From contig CP142456.1 in the NCBI GenBank assembly GCA_038049695.1, positions 74,609,422 to 74,673,421 of the forward strand: a stretch of 64,000 nt of DNA, in the 5' to 3' direction. Shown here one piece after another: positions 10,318 through 21,417 of this stretch; within the stretch, counting starts at the first letter, position 1; each line of letters opens with the position of its first letter. The DNA is from Cinnamomum chago. Taxonomy: Eukaryota > Streptophyta > Magnoliopsida > Laurales > Lauraceae. Made by a program: the position numbers and the translations under genes. Below the pieces are notes generated by a model. The model ran no database searches. It saw only the letters and a program-made list of their open reading frames with translations, and was not told the origin of the DNA.

Positions 10318-12373
10318 ACAATTCCACATAATAGCTCAATGTGTGGAGCCCTAATGTCTTTGAAACTTAGGCCGTGTGGCCTTGATCATTTCATCTAAAT
10401 CTAGGCACAGTCTACCTTTTGGGGGTTATATACACAATTTTAGGGTATCATTGTATTCAGTGATTATGACCATATCATACTGATAGAAAACTACCATGAT
10501 GTACAATCCGGACTAGACCATCAACGACAAAGAACTTAAGAACTGCCCCTACAAAAATCTTTCTAGAAAAGTGGAATTTGTCAAAAATGTAGACACAGTA
10601 TATTCAAAGTTGGACTGCTTGTTTAAATATTGCAACCATGGATAGCTATGCCACCTTGCAATGAAAATAATTGTAGTCTATGCTCAAGATAGAAACCCAA
10701 GGCTTCTTTTGGCTGCTGCTATATTTTCACCAAAATGTGTTTTATTGATAAAAAAAATTGCAAAAAAATTCATGCATCCCAACTTGTTGGCATGTAACTT
10801 GAAGCCCATTTTTCATTTTTGTAAGATCACAACTCCTTGATAATGAAGCCCATATTTTCACCTCATGCCACATTTGCCTGTTGTTGGCTGATTGGATGGA
10901 TGTCTGCATCCAACATTGAAAAGGTAGGCTTAATGATAAATAAATAAAATAAATAAGTAAGATTCTTTGAATTTCATGGCACCCACCATGACAATGTGAC
11001 AATGTTGATGTTTATTGAGGAATGTCCGGAGGAGTTAATTCCCCAACAACAAAGAAAGATCATTCAGGAAGTTTGTAGGGGTAAATTCTCCCACGACAAA
11101 GAGTATATCATTACAATTATTTAAATAAGAAAATATAAGATAGAGATAGAGAGAGAGACAAAAAGAAAATTGACGTATTATATCGTGATATAAATTTCCT
11201 TGATGTGATGTAAACCCGTCTTTAATCGTTAATCATGTGCCCCTTGATACTGAATGCCCTTCCATAACCCAATCTTAACACTAACATAACTCAATCTCAA
11301 CATTTGAGTTGAATTCCACAAAAACATACAAATTGGAAGAAATAAATCTTGAGATCTTAAATATATCAGGACTGGAATGAAGTAACAAATTAAGAGAAGG
11401 AAAAGAGGAGAGGGTTGTTAAAAAAAAAATACTAAATATGGCAAAAAATTGGTTTTTTTCCGTGTTATTTATTTTTGATAATTAACAAGAGAGTAGCTTT
11501 CGAACTTTTTTCTGGTAAAAATAAAAGAATCTTTTATCTCATTTAGTGCCGACAGGAGTAAGTTTTTAAAAAAAGAAGAGATGCATTTTACGATTTAATA
11601 GTTTTTTATTTGACCCCTCTTCCCTTTCTCTTTTGATTTGACATTTATTTCACGCTCTTTAAAACAAATAATTTTACCAAACAATAATAGATACTAAGAT
11701 AGAATTAGAACTTAATATCTTGATTGAGATCTCTCATCTCCCTTCCTGATTGACATTTACCCAAGATGATATCAAATCCTAGGAGCAATAAAATGAATGA
11801 GAATTGAGAACATCATCATCTTTCACATACCCAAATACACTCCAAACCAAAAGAAATACTACTTTGGGCACACGTGTATTGCAGATTGCGCCTACAAAAC
11901 AAATCCAAAGTCTGCTATTTTGGTCCCACGCGTCCACATTTCCAGGATCCAACAGCATAAACATGCCACAAAATTGGAATTTGGAGGCTTTTATATTATT
12001 ACAGAAAACACCCACTTTTATTTCGTAATTCATACTTATGTATATAGACATCTATCAGCATTACAAGCCCTCTCATATTTTCGTATTTACATTTAAACAC
12101 CCTAAAGCTTACAAAAACTATTTTTCACTATTCCACCTATATTCCCCTAGTTGGGGATTCTTCCTAACTTCCTCTGCCCTCTCTTCTCCTTGGTCTTATA
12201 TATATACAACAACACAGTTTGCCAAACACCGGCCTCCTGATGAAAAGCACAGGTGTTGTTGACCTATGACTTGTGAGGTAAGCATTACATATAAGAGAAA
12301 CTTGGAAATGTCATATGCATACACCAAGCATTGGGTGTGTATTCCTATTTTAGTGATCTAGAAAACTAGTCCC
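10318..12373. other. Intergenic region downstream of the PLATZ gene
   Basis: AT-rich sequence with no supported gene. Overlapping frames near 11779-12262 have skewed composition and no domain. The part just below 12374 should contain the PLATZ 3' UTR and polyadenylation signals, since that gene reads leftward. Confidence 0.5.
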
Positions 12374-14171
12374 TCACATTGGAGCCCTGTGAGGGATTCC
12401 CTTTCTTCTCTTTCCTGTCCTGAAGTTTGTTACAGTTGGTGGTGGTGTTGAAGGGGTGAAGCTCTGAACAGTCTTCTCATGGCCATGGCTACTGTTGGAG
12501 AATGATTCCTCAGAGTCTGAAGGAGACTGCAATGCCAACTTCTTCTTCCCATCCTTTGATGTTCCAACAATCTGCAGAACATTAAGAGGAAACCCAGATG
12601 AGGATTTTATTCAAAACAATCAACATCTACTTTAACACTACTAACAATAACAATACCCCCTGAATTTATCAAAGTCAGTGCACAGAACATTAAGAGGTAC
12701 CCCAGATGAGGATTGCATTAAAAAAAAAAAAAACAAATTACTTTATCAAATGCAGTCTACAGAACATTAAGAGGAAACCGAGAAGAGGATTACGTTCAAA
12801 CGCAAATTACAATCTACTTTAATAGGTCATAATCACAACACCCCGATTTCATCTAATGCAATGTACAGAACATTATAAGAGGACACCAGATGAGGATTAC
12901 ATTAAAAAAAAAAAAAGCAACTCACAATCTACTACTTTAACAGATCATTGAGTTAATCACAATACCCCTGATTTTATCTAATGCAATCTACAGAACATTA
13001 AGAGTAAACCCAGAAGAGGATTACATTAAAATACAAATCACACAACCAAAAAAAAAAAAACATAACACCACACCTCGGTTCTTATCTAATGGAATCTATA
13101 GAGCATTAAGAGAAGCACCAGATAAGGATTGTATTAAAAAAAAATAACAAACTAATTTAAGAGATCATAATCACAATACTCTCTGATTTCAGCTATGCAA
13201 TCTACATAACATTAAGAGGAAACCTAGAATAGGATGACATTCAAAGCAAATCATAATCTATTTTAGCAGGTCATAATCACAATACCACTGCTTTTATCTG
13301 AGCAATATACAGAGCATTGAAAGGAAACCCAAAAGAGGATTACATTCAAAACAAACACAATCTACTTTAACAGATCCTAAACACAATACCCCTGCTTTTC
13401 TTTATCCGAGAAAAATGCGGGTTGAATGGGAATTGGATGCTTCAAAAGAATCACAATATCCTAGAAATAGCATATATTCTTTCCATGAAAGAGCAGTAGA
13501 TTTCTCTGTCCCCTAAAAATGCGATTTTTGAAGGGAATTTTGGAAAAAGTACCTTGCAGCCCAGAGAACAGAATCTAAACGAATCAAGCAAGCTTCGTTC
13601 GCAGACCTCGCACGTGTTGGTCACACCCTTTCCCGGCCTGGGCTGAGGCCGTTCGTTGAGGAAAACAACTCTCGCACTGTTGATAATGTAGGTCTGCACC
13701 CCTGTTATGTCCAAGAACTTCTGAATCTCAGAGACCCTGATCACATCATGGTAAGAAGACCTCCTTATCTGCCAAAATGGAGAAAACCCATTAGTAATTG
13801 GGTCAGAATAAGATACCCCAAATAACTAATTCAACTGAAAAAAAAAAAAAAAAAAAAAACCAATAGAAATACCTGAATCGATCGATGGTCTTTGTGATGG
13901 GCCAGACAGAGAGAACAGAGACTCCCATTCATGCAATCTAAGCAATACATATTGCATTCACTCTTATGGGAATCAACATGTAATTTGCATTGGACGAAGA
14001 ACCTAGTCTGCAAAAGTGGGCGAAGCCAAGGCGGCCACATGTTGTCATCTTCAGGTCCTCCAGCTCCCTGACTCAATCAAAAGGCCAAGACAAATGGTTA
14101 GAAAGCAGGCAAAAAAGAAAGGCAATTATAAAAATCACAACTTTTTAAATAAATGAGACATTGGTTACCAT
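12374..14171 (-). CDS. PLATZ zinc-binding transcription factor family protein
   Basis: PLATZ proteins are plant-specific zinc-dependent DNA-binding proteins that bind A/T-rich sequences, generally as transcriptional repressors in the nucleus. Exons are 14171-14169 (start codon only, plus 5' UTR), 14067-13873, 13768-13553 and 12571-12374, all with GT-AG junctions in phase 0, giving 203 residues. Exon 2 begins GAGGPEDDN and [10 protein letters not shown] and carries the first zinc-ligand set ([23 protein letters not shown]). Exon 3 carries [17 protein letters not shown], the conserved core, then [20 protein letters not shown]. Exon 4 is serine- and proline-rich and ends [10 protein letters not shown], a typical PLATZ C-terminus, then TGA. 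Length is slightly short of the usual 220-260. The start is placed at ATG|GTAACC because splicing it to GGA-GCT restores the family's M-GAGGPEDE-like N-terminus. A GA-repeat tract lies in the presumed 5' UTR near 14355-14390. Confidence 0.92.
12574..13405. repeat. ~107-bp minisatellite, eight degenerate copies, in PLATZ intron 3
   Basis: The core CAGAACATTAAGAGG or a close variant recurs near 12574, 12681, 12759, 12866, 12990, 13098, 13204 and 13311. Spacings are 107, 78, 107, 124, 108, 106 and 107. Each unit continues with a GAGGATTACATT-like block, an A-rich stretch and AATCTACTTTAACAG. The array fills nearly all of the intron between exons 3 and 4. Confidence 0.9.
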
Positions 14172-16844
14172 GATTCTTCTGTTCCTGGGCTTGAAAGTGG
14201 ATTCTTGATCGATCGCCAGTTTGAAAATTGAGAAAAGAAGAGTGGGTGTGTTTGTTTCTGAATGAAGAGGGTGATTGTTGAAATAGTCGGTGTTGCAGAG
14301 GTATTGGAGCAGTTTTTCTAACTGGGTGTCTTCTTTCTTGCCTTTTTCAAAGCAAGGGGAGAGAGGGAGGGAGAGAGAGAGAGAGGAGAATTGGGATGGT
14401 ATGGAGAAGTAATGGGGGGTGGGGGGTTGGTTCTTGTAATGAGGTGTTTAGACGGTATCTGATGAGTTCGGTTGTTCTTATCCTCTTAGTCAACCGAGCC
14501 TTGCTCCGAAGCCGAGTTCCCGAGCCAAAGATACGTTGGAGGCAAGGAACCGACTTCTCTCTCTCCTCACCCTCTCTCTCTCTCTCTCTGTCCTTTTAAC
14601 TCCTCTCGTATCTTATTGCAAATTGAATATCATGCCTTCCTGTATTTTACTTTTGGACATTAGCAATTAGATGACTTACTGAAATGGTCATGAAAGGGAA
14701 GGATGGATGTCGATGTTAGGTGGGCCAGACATTTATGGGAAAGTTTGGCAGGGATCAACTAGGATCAACAGTCCACATAAAAAAAAAAAATGTGCTATAT
14801 CTTGTGTATAATCAGCCTGATATTTTTAGAAACAGAATCGGTATGGCGAATGCCAAGACAGTTGGAACATGGCTTCGATGACAACGATGATAATGATGAC
14901 AACGACGACAATGATCATGAGTTCATCATGCACCCCGCCTTGTCACTGGGTCAGATCTCTCTTCCTCGCAATATGCCAGCACTGTGTCATATTAAAGAAG
15001 TCAGGATGGATACCTAGGGCTTATAGTGAAAGTATTATTCCTAGACAATAGCCCAAGATAGCCAAGTTATGGATGTATAAGAATCTTAAAAGTGAAGAAC
15101 TAAAATAAGATAAAAGTGTGAGACTGTAGTATAGAATGTTCAATCTAAAGTTAGATCTTAGGTGATGAGTTCTATTAGATTAGGATTATTTAGATTTACA
15201 ATGCGGTTGGTTTTCTAGTTTTTAGAGTGATGATGTTCAATCTAATGACTTTTCTAGAAATTAAATTAATAAGGTCAATGCTAATCATCCATTTCCTATC
15301 GTCTCTTTATTAAATTTAGATATTCACCTTTTTCTTCATTATTAACCACTTTTAAAAATAAAAGCATTAAGACATTTAGAAACTGATTTACATGCAACAA
15401 ATGGGTTCTAGAGAGTTTTTGATCTTTCAACCATTTCATTTATGCTCCATTATTTCCCTGATCAGGACCCCTTGAAAATGGGTCCGCATGGGCACATTTA
15501 CAGTGTTGAGACCTAAAGGAAAATCTATTTTAATTGAATGATATCTGATTTTATCAAAAGAAAAACAAAACAAAACAAAACAATGCAATAATTGTTATGG
15601 ATTCCTTCTTCAAAACGTGTACATATTGAGATAATGGTTTTCCTAATCAGAAGAATCACAGTATCTTTATAGATTTCCATCTAGCCAAAGCCACTCACGG
15701 GGATTTTATTTTCCATGGTGGGATGGCCATTTACTGTTTTTCCACAAAAGATGATCTAACCCCGTGACAATATTCCATTTGGATCTAAAAGGATTCAAAC
15801 CATTGATTGAGTGTGCTTTGGTTTTAATTGTTCTTCTTTATTGTGGTTCACTCTCCCTAGGCCGACAGGAGACGTCATCAAATGACAAATTCAACTATGT
15901 TTTAAATGCCTACAAGAAATATTAAAGGGAAGGCATTAGATTGGTTGATGTCATTACCCAAGAAAAACAGAAGAGGATTGAATTATTTGAGATGGTGCAG
16001 AGAATCCCTGATTTTCCGACATAATTATTTATATTGATACCAATGTTTATGTAGCTAACTGGTTGCAGAATTCTTAATTATTAGAAGAATAAAGTAAGGG
16101 CTATTCTTTTAATGGCCTTTGTAACACCATGTTTAATTTGGATGGTTTATATAATCATGTATAGCCTCCACTTGATTTAAACTAACATTATAAGATTTTG
16201 GGTTTCTTTGTTTAAGAAAACTATAGTTTCAACTTCCAAGTCTAGCTATAAATTAAACACACACACACAAAAAAAAAAGGGGTCCAGCACTACACAGATT
16301 AGAACAAGTTCTTTAATAATGCTAAAACTGCATCACAAATACATAGTTTCAGACAAAAAAAATTTGTTTGGCTGCACAGAGAATTCAAACTCATGAATTC
16401 TTATACTCACAATCATGTTTCTAATTAGTTGAGTTACAATAGGGACATTTCATGCATAAAATCTAATGGATTAAAAAAAAATGTATTTCTTATGATTTTA
16501 AATATGGTCCCTAGCTTATTAACACAGCAATAGAAAACTGTTGTCTTTTAGCTGCCTTGAAGATCATGATCATATTTGCTCTAGTTCCAACATGAAAATA
16601 TATAGGTACTGCCTAACTCTTCTCTATTTTTTGTTTTTCCTTTGGCAACTATTGACTCCAAAATGCATGTGGGGCGATCCAAAAAGATTAGATATTGACA
16701 AAAATGTTATTATTAATCTAAACATATCCCACTCAAAGGAATAAGAATCTTTTTTGAAGGGAGCATTTGGAACCAAGTCCCAGATTTCAGGAAATAAGAA
16801 ATCCATTATTTACTTTTTCTGTGGGCATCTTTAAATTCTACAAC

Positions 16845-16875
<31 letters not shown>

Positions 16876-17780
16876 CAATGCAGTGGTGACAAATCTGACC
16901 TACTCCTTCAGATATCAAAATCCTTTAAAAAAATTACATTAAACATCAAACTGGAATATATCCATGGAAAACTCTGCTCTTTTTTCCCCCAAAACTGAGT
17001 CATTGTATTCAAAAATTATGTTGATGTTAACTGTAATTTTCATAATAATTTGTAAAACGGCACCAATGTGAATTAATTAAGTAATTAGAAACGGGTGCAC
17101 ATTCTACTATACAACATGCTTCTAAAATAGTTAGTAAAGTTCACATTTCCAAAATTCAAGCTTGTGTCACATGCTCATCAGTGTTATCATTGCATTTTGT
17201 CTATCATTTTGATCTACCAGACTACCACTCACATATCAGGTTTGTCGCATGTGATTAGTTCTAATTAAAAAATGTTAGAAACTATGTGATCAATCCAATT
17301 GTTGGTCGCCCTCTTGACTGGTTTTGGTTTTACCATCGTGGAAGTAAGTAAGGGAGTTATACTGCATGGTAAAACTAATTTTCCCGGCGATGCTTAAGGG
17401 TGTTTGCAATGTTAAAAAGAGCACGAATTTCTCGTAACGTATGTGCGTTGCCCAAAATATCCGGAGTCCATGGCCCAGTTACCAGTAGAATTGCAAATGG
17501 ATATCCGATTATCTTAGCCGTACTTCATTTTCAAATACGGCAATGCCTGTTTTTAACTCATTATTGAACGTTCACACTTCCTAATCAGTCTTAAATTAAG
17601 GTCTACAACAACATTTCACATCTTTAGGCCTACTGAAGAATTCTCTTGACAGCATTTGCTCAACTTCTGCGAACATCCATGTGTGTTGTTGTGGAAATTA
17701 GAGATCCTTTTGGGGTATGACCACATTCCTCATATTTATTAATATCCGTCCCACCTTATATTATATATACACACCGACAG
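14172..17780. other. Gene-poor region upstream of the PLATZ gene
   Basis: The first few hundred bases should hold the PLATZ promoter and 5' UTR; a CT tract lies near 14555-14590. A GAT/GAC-rich trinucleotide patch occurs at about 14865-14925. Beyond that the sequence is AT-rich with short poly-A tracts, and no coding segment with a recognisable domain was found. Confidence 0.5.
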
Positions 17781-17784
17781 AACC

Positions 17785-18115
17785 AAGGGGGGGCTCGCAA
17801 GGGCCATGGCCCCCATAATTTTTGAAAACCCTCTTCTCTTTTCAGGAATTTTTTATGAGTTTTTATATATGACCCCTCCAAAATTTCTTGAAACCCTTTT
17901 ATTCTTTAGAAAACTTTATGAGTTCTTTCATACGAACCCTCTAAATTTTCTAAAATCCATTTTTTCTTTAAAAGATTTTATAACTTTTTACATATGGACC
18001 CCCAAAATTTTTCAAAAAACACTACTAAATACTACATGCATTTTTCATGTAGGACCCAAAAAGATTTTTCAACATAGTGCGCCCCCGGGAAGAATTCTTA
18101 GATCCACCCCTGTTA
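17785..18115. repeat. Degenerate interspersed repeat built of ~63-bp units
   Basis: Four successive blocks of about 62-66 bp start near 17808, 17871, 17934 and 17996. Each opens with a GACCCC-CCAAAATTT-like phrase and proceeds through a T-rich stretch to TTTATGAGTTTTT-like sequence. The ends are GC-rich (GGGGGGGCTCGC on the left, GATCCACCCCTG on the right). The open frame across it is a by-product of its composition. Confidence 0.5.
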
Positions 18116-20670
18116 ATATATAAGTAAACCACATACATCAAGTTGGGCCCTAAAGCTTCGAGACTTGCCAAGCATTTACTGCTGAAGTTTCCTCGAAATG
18201 ATATGTAAATAATATGTTATTGTTAGCCAAGAGAGGATTTCGATTAAAACAGATAGTATATGTTATTTAGGTCTAATGTTGATATTAGCAATTAGCATTA
18301 AAAGATAAGAGAGAAAGACAAAAGGTTCACAGGGACCATGTACTGGGTCAAGGTCAAGCGTGTTGACTCGAACGGGTCAAACGGGGCATGGAAGGAAGTA
18401 AAGCTGCAGCCGTGAAGGAACCAACCAGGAAGGAGGAAGATGGGTCGACCTGAGTCAATTTTACTTTATTTTTTATTTGGGGTGGGACACACCAACCTGT
18501 CGTCTTATCTACGGCCACGGCCGTTCAAGCTGTGGGCCATGTGCATGTGGTGTAGCCATGTTGACCTTTCATCTCTAATCTTTATAACTATATATAATAT
18601 GATTCACAAATCCTTCTTATATTCTCATAGTATGAGTGGAGTCACCACTCACCAATCACTCTTGCATGTGGTAGAACCGTAGAATAAAAACTATCCAGTA
18701 TTTATCAAGTGGATACTTCAATGTGTAATATTGGAGCTCAAACCTAGCCAGTAGCTACCTCTTTAATCCTCCTCCCTTAAGAGAGGTAAACTTCTTTTTT
18801 TTTTTTTTTTTGTTTCAAGCCAATGTAGTTTATTCTTCATTTACAGTACGTAGGTTCATGCGTCATTTAAGATTATATAATATTTACTCACGATTGGATT
18901 GAATCTAAAAAAAAAAAGTGAGATTAAAATGCTAATTAAAGTTTAAGGCTGTGAAATTAATGGCTACGATAATTTGATGGGATTGATTTTTTTGCCAACT
19001 CTTATACGTGGGACCTTTTTATCTACCCTCCACCTCAATGATAAACATGCTCAAAGGGCCTGTTTCTCTATCAGAATTCCAAGAATTTATATTTGGGAGA
19101 ATTTTAAATTTTTCAAAAGTTGTCATCTTAAGTGGAATTCCAAATTCCTCTTATTGATGGAGGATTTGAAATTTCAACAAATATGATAGATAGTGGAATT
19201 CCAAGAATTCCAAAAAGTCTTTTGGGTGGCTGGAATTTGAAATTCTAAAAAAGAAACACATTATTTCAAATGTTCGGGACAATATGTCACATCATGTCAA
19301 AAAAAAAAAAAAAAAAACCAACCTCTCAAATTTTAGTTATAAATTCTGATAAAGATACAGACCCTAAGAACACTTTATAAGTTATAGTGCACATTAACAA
19401 CATGCAATCTACTTGTAGGAGAAAGTTTCCAGGAGGTAGGGTGTTGCTGATGGATGGGCATCATGTATCATATAATTAATTTAATTTAATCCCATAGCAA
19501 TGGTCCTTGACAGTGCAATCGAAAGAGGGCTTATCAATTGGTACCAATCTATTTAGTTACCACTAGTGGAGCTCCAATTTAGCAGCACTTTGTCCTTGAT
19601 CTGTCATCAAGTATGAGCGCACAATGAGGTAAATATACAATGCACTACAAGTAATCTAGTGGGGTTTTGGATTGATCACAAATGAACTTCGTTGGATGAA
19701 ATATAATGGAATTTACTTTTACACAAGTGAATTAAATTTGGGTCTTTCCACATAACATATGAGTGTAAAAAATATATATCTATTATTATTGTTAAAACCT
19801 ATCAGTACCAATAAGAGTTAAAAAAAAAAAACATATATATATATATACTATTATCACCTATTAACACCTATTAATGCCAATAAGCACATTTTCTAAGAGT
19901 TCGTTAATCGTTATGCTGAATTCCTACAAATGATTCAGGTGATTTTGAGGGTTTTTGAAGATTTCATAAAAGAGAAAAGATCATACGTTGAATCATTAAT
20001 AAGGTGCTGACAACAACTAAAACCTAATTCATCTTATATGGAGCTCAACTTTGTGTGCTTAAATCTAATTACATCAAGTGGACCCTTTTATATGAGCCGT
20101 CTCAAATTCCACTTCAAATGAAGACGCATGTTATTGAATTGATAATGTGCAAAGGGACATGACCATATTCCACACATGGCCAATCCAGTGAATCCTATTA
20201 GTGTGATTGAATGGAAGCTTGGGCCACACAGGATAAGTCAAGGCAGCCTGACATTATTTCTCTTCACTGAAGAAAAGAATAGAAGGCCATAACAATTACC
20301 AGGTACCAGACGGCAAGTGTTTCTCTTTGTTCTTTGTTGAGATTCAAGACTTCTAGTAAGTAGGCCAAATGGCTAATGTAGACTAATGTAAAACAGGCCT
20401 TTAGGAGTACGCACGAAGAGAGGTGTAAAATTTTCAATCTCTATCGTACACAAAATGAGACCTTATGAGTTAGAGGCCCTCACTAAAATCCCTGCAGGAG
20501 AAAATCACAATACAATAAAACACATATTAAAATGAAGGAAAATATCAATTGTCATGATATGGGGACAGAGAGAGGGACATTTCCAATGGTAGTGGAAGAG
20601 GCTATATTTAACACATTACACACTACCATACAAAAGAATCATTCATCATCACACATGCCACTTCATATGG
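18116..20670. other. Intergenic stretch
   Basis: No supported gene. It contains poly-T at 18791-18811 and the inverted-repeat element at 19055-19365. The remainder is AT-rich and unassigned. Confidence 0.45.
19055..19365. mobile_element. MITE candidate with GGGCCTGTTT-type termini
   Basis: The left end AGGGCCTGTTTCTCTATCAG is matched by the right end on the opposite strand, AGGGTCTGTATCTTTATCAG, followed on both sides by AATT. The interior carries several GGAATTCCAAGAATT-type blocks. Such termini recall PIF/Harbinger-like MITEs, but I could not find a matching TAA/TTA duplication, so the class is open. Confidence 0.6.
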
Positions 20671-20922
20671 TGTGCTTACTGGTGAACAGATCTAACCTGC
20701 ACACATATGAGGAGAACGTATGCACACGCAGAGAGAGAATTTGAAAGAAAAGGGTGTGTTTACTGGTGAAGAGATTTAACCTGCACATATAGGAGGAGAA
20801 CGTATGCACACGCAAAGAGAGAATTTGAGAAAAAAGGGTGTGCTTACTGGTGAAGAGATCTAACATGCACACATAGGAGGAGAACGTCTGCACACGCAGA
20901 GAGAGAATCTGAGAGAAAAGGC
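20671..20922. repeat. Three tandem copies of an 84-bp unit
   Basis: Units start at 20671, 20755 and 20839, each beginning TGTGCTTACTGGTGAA or a close variant and ending in GAGAGAATTTGA-AAAGG. Because 84 is divisible by three, the minus strand shows an open frame of 28-residue repeats; nothing suggests it is a gene. Confidence 0.92.
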
Positions 20923-20930
20923 ATATCCAA

Positions 20931-21417
20931 CTGTTGGGTCTGTTTTTAGAGTGGTTGCAGGGAGCGGCATTAGGGTGCGTCTCTGCCCAACAATCCCCCT
21001 CTCACGATGGCGCTCCCCCGACTCGAACCCATGACCTAGAGCTCTAATACCATTTGTAGGATTTTATGCACCCACTAAGCTACCATTCCTTCCAAAATCA
21101 ATTAGTGATGTTTTATACGGCATTTAACGTCGGGCTGGTGGGCCTGCTTTTCGAGCGGTTGTAGAGAGCAACATTGTGGTACGCCTCTACCCAACAACCC
21201 CCCTCTCACGATGGCGCTCCCGCGACTCAAACGCATGACTTAGAGCTTTGATACCACTTGTACGATCTTATGCACCCACTGAGCTACCATTTCTTCCAAA
21301 AATAATTGGTGATGGAAGATCCAAAAATAATTTTATATAGCATTAGACATCGATCGTGCCAGTGGACCTGTGTTTAAAGCGGCTACAGAGAGTGACATTG
21401 TGGTGCATTACACCAAC
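20931..21417 (-). mobile_element. Tandem array of TRIM-type LTRs (LTR-internal-LTR-internal-LTR)
   Basis: Read on the minus strand, LTRs at about 21417-21259, 21196-21055 and 20992-20931 (partial) begin near TGTTGGG and end in GTACA or CCTACA. The first two are followed almost at once by TGGTATCAAAGC and TGGTATTAGAGC, near-matches to the initiator-tRNA primer-binding site. The internal parts (about 60 bp: GTCATG, GACTC, GGGAGCGCCATCGTGAGAG) are shared. Three LTRs in series suggest unequal recombination between copies. Confidence 0.65.

Noticed and set aside
14790..15051. D/N-rich or M/T-rich frames
   Set aside because: A degenerate GAT/GAC trinucleotide tract read in different frames.
17806..18123. 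105-residue F/L/P-rich frame
   Set aside because: Produced by 63-bp repeat units with biased composition; no domain.
20663..20893. Open frame of 28-residue repeats on the minus strand
   Set aside because: It exists because an 84-bp tandem unit is a multiple of three; no start context, domain or neighbours support a gene.
20671..20922. Regular repeats that might suggest a CRISPR-like array
   Set aside because: The units are contiguous 84-bp tandem copies without unique spacers, in a plant nuclear context.
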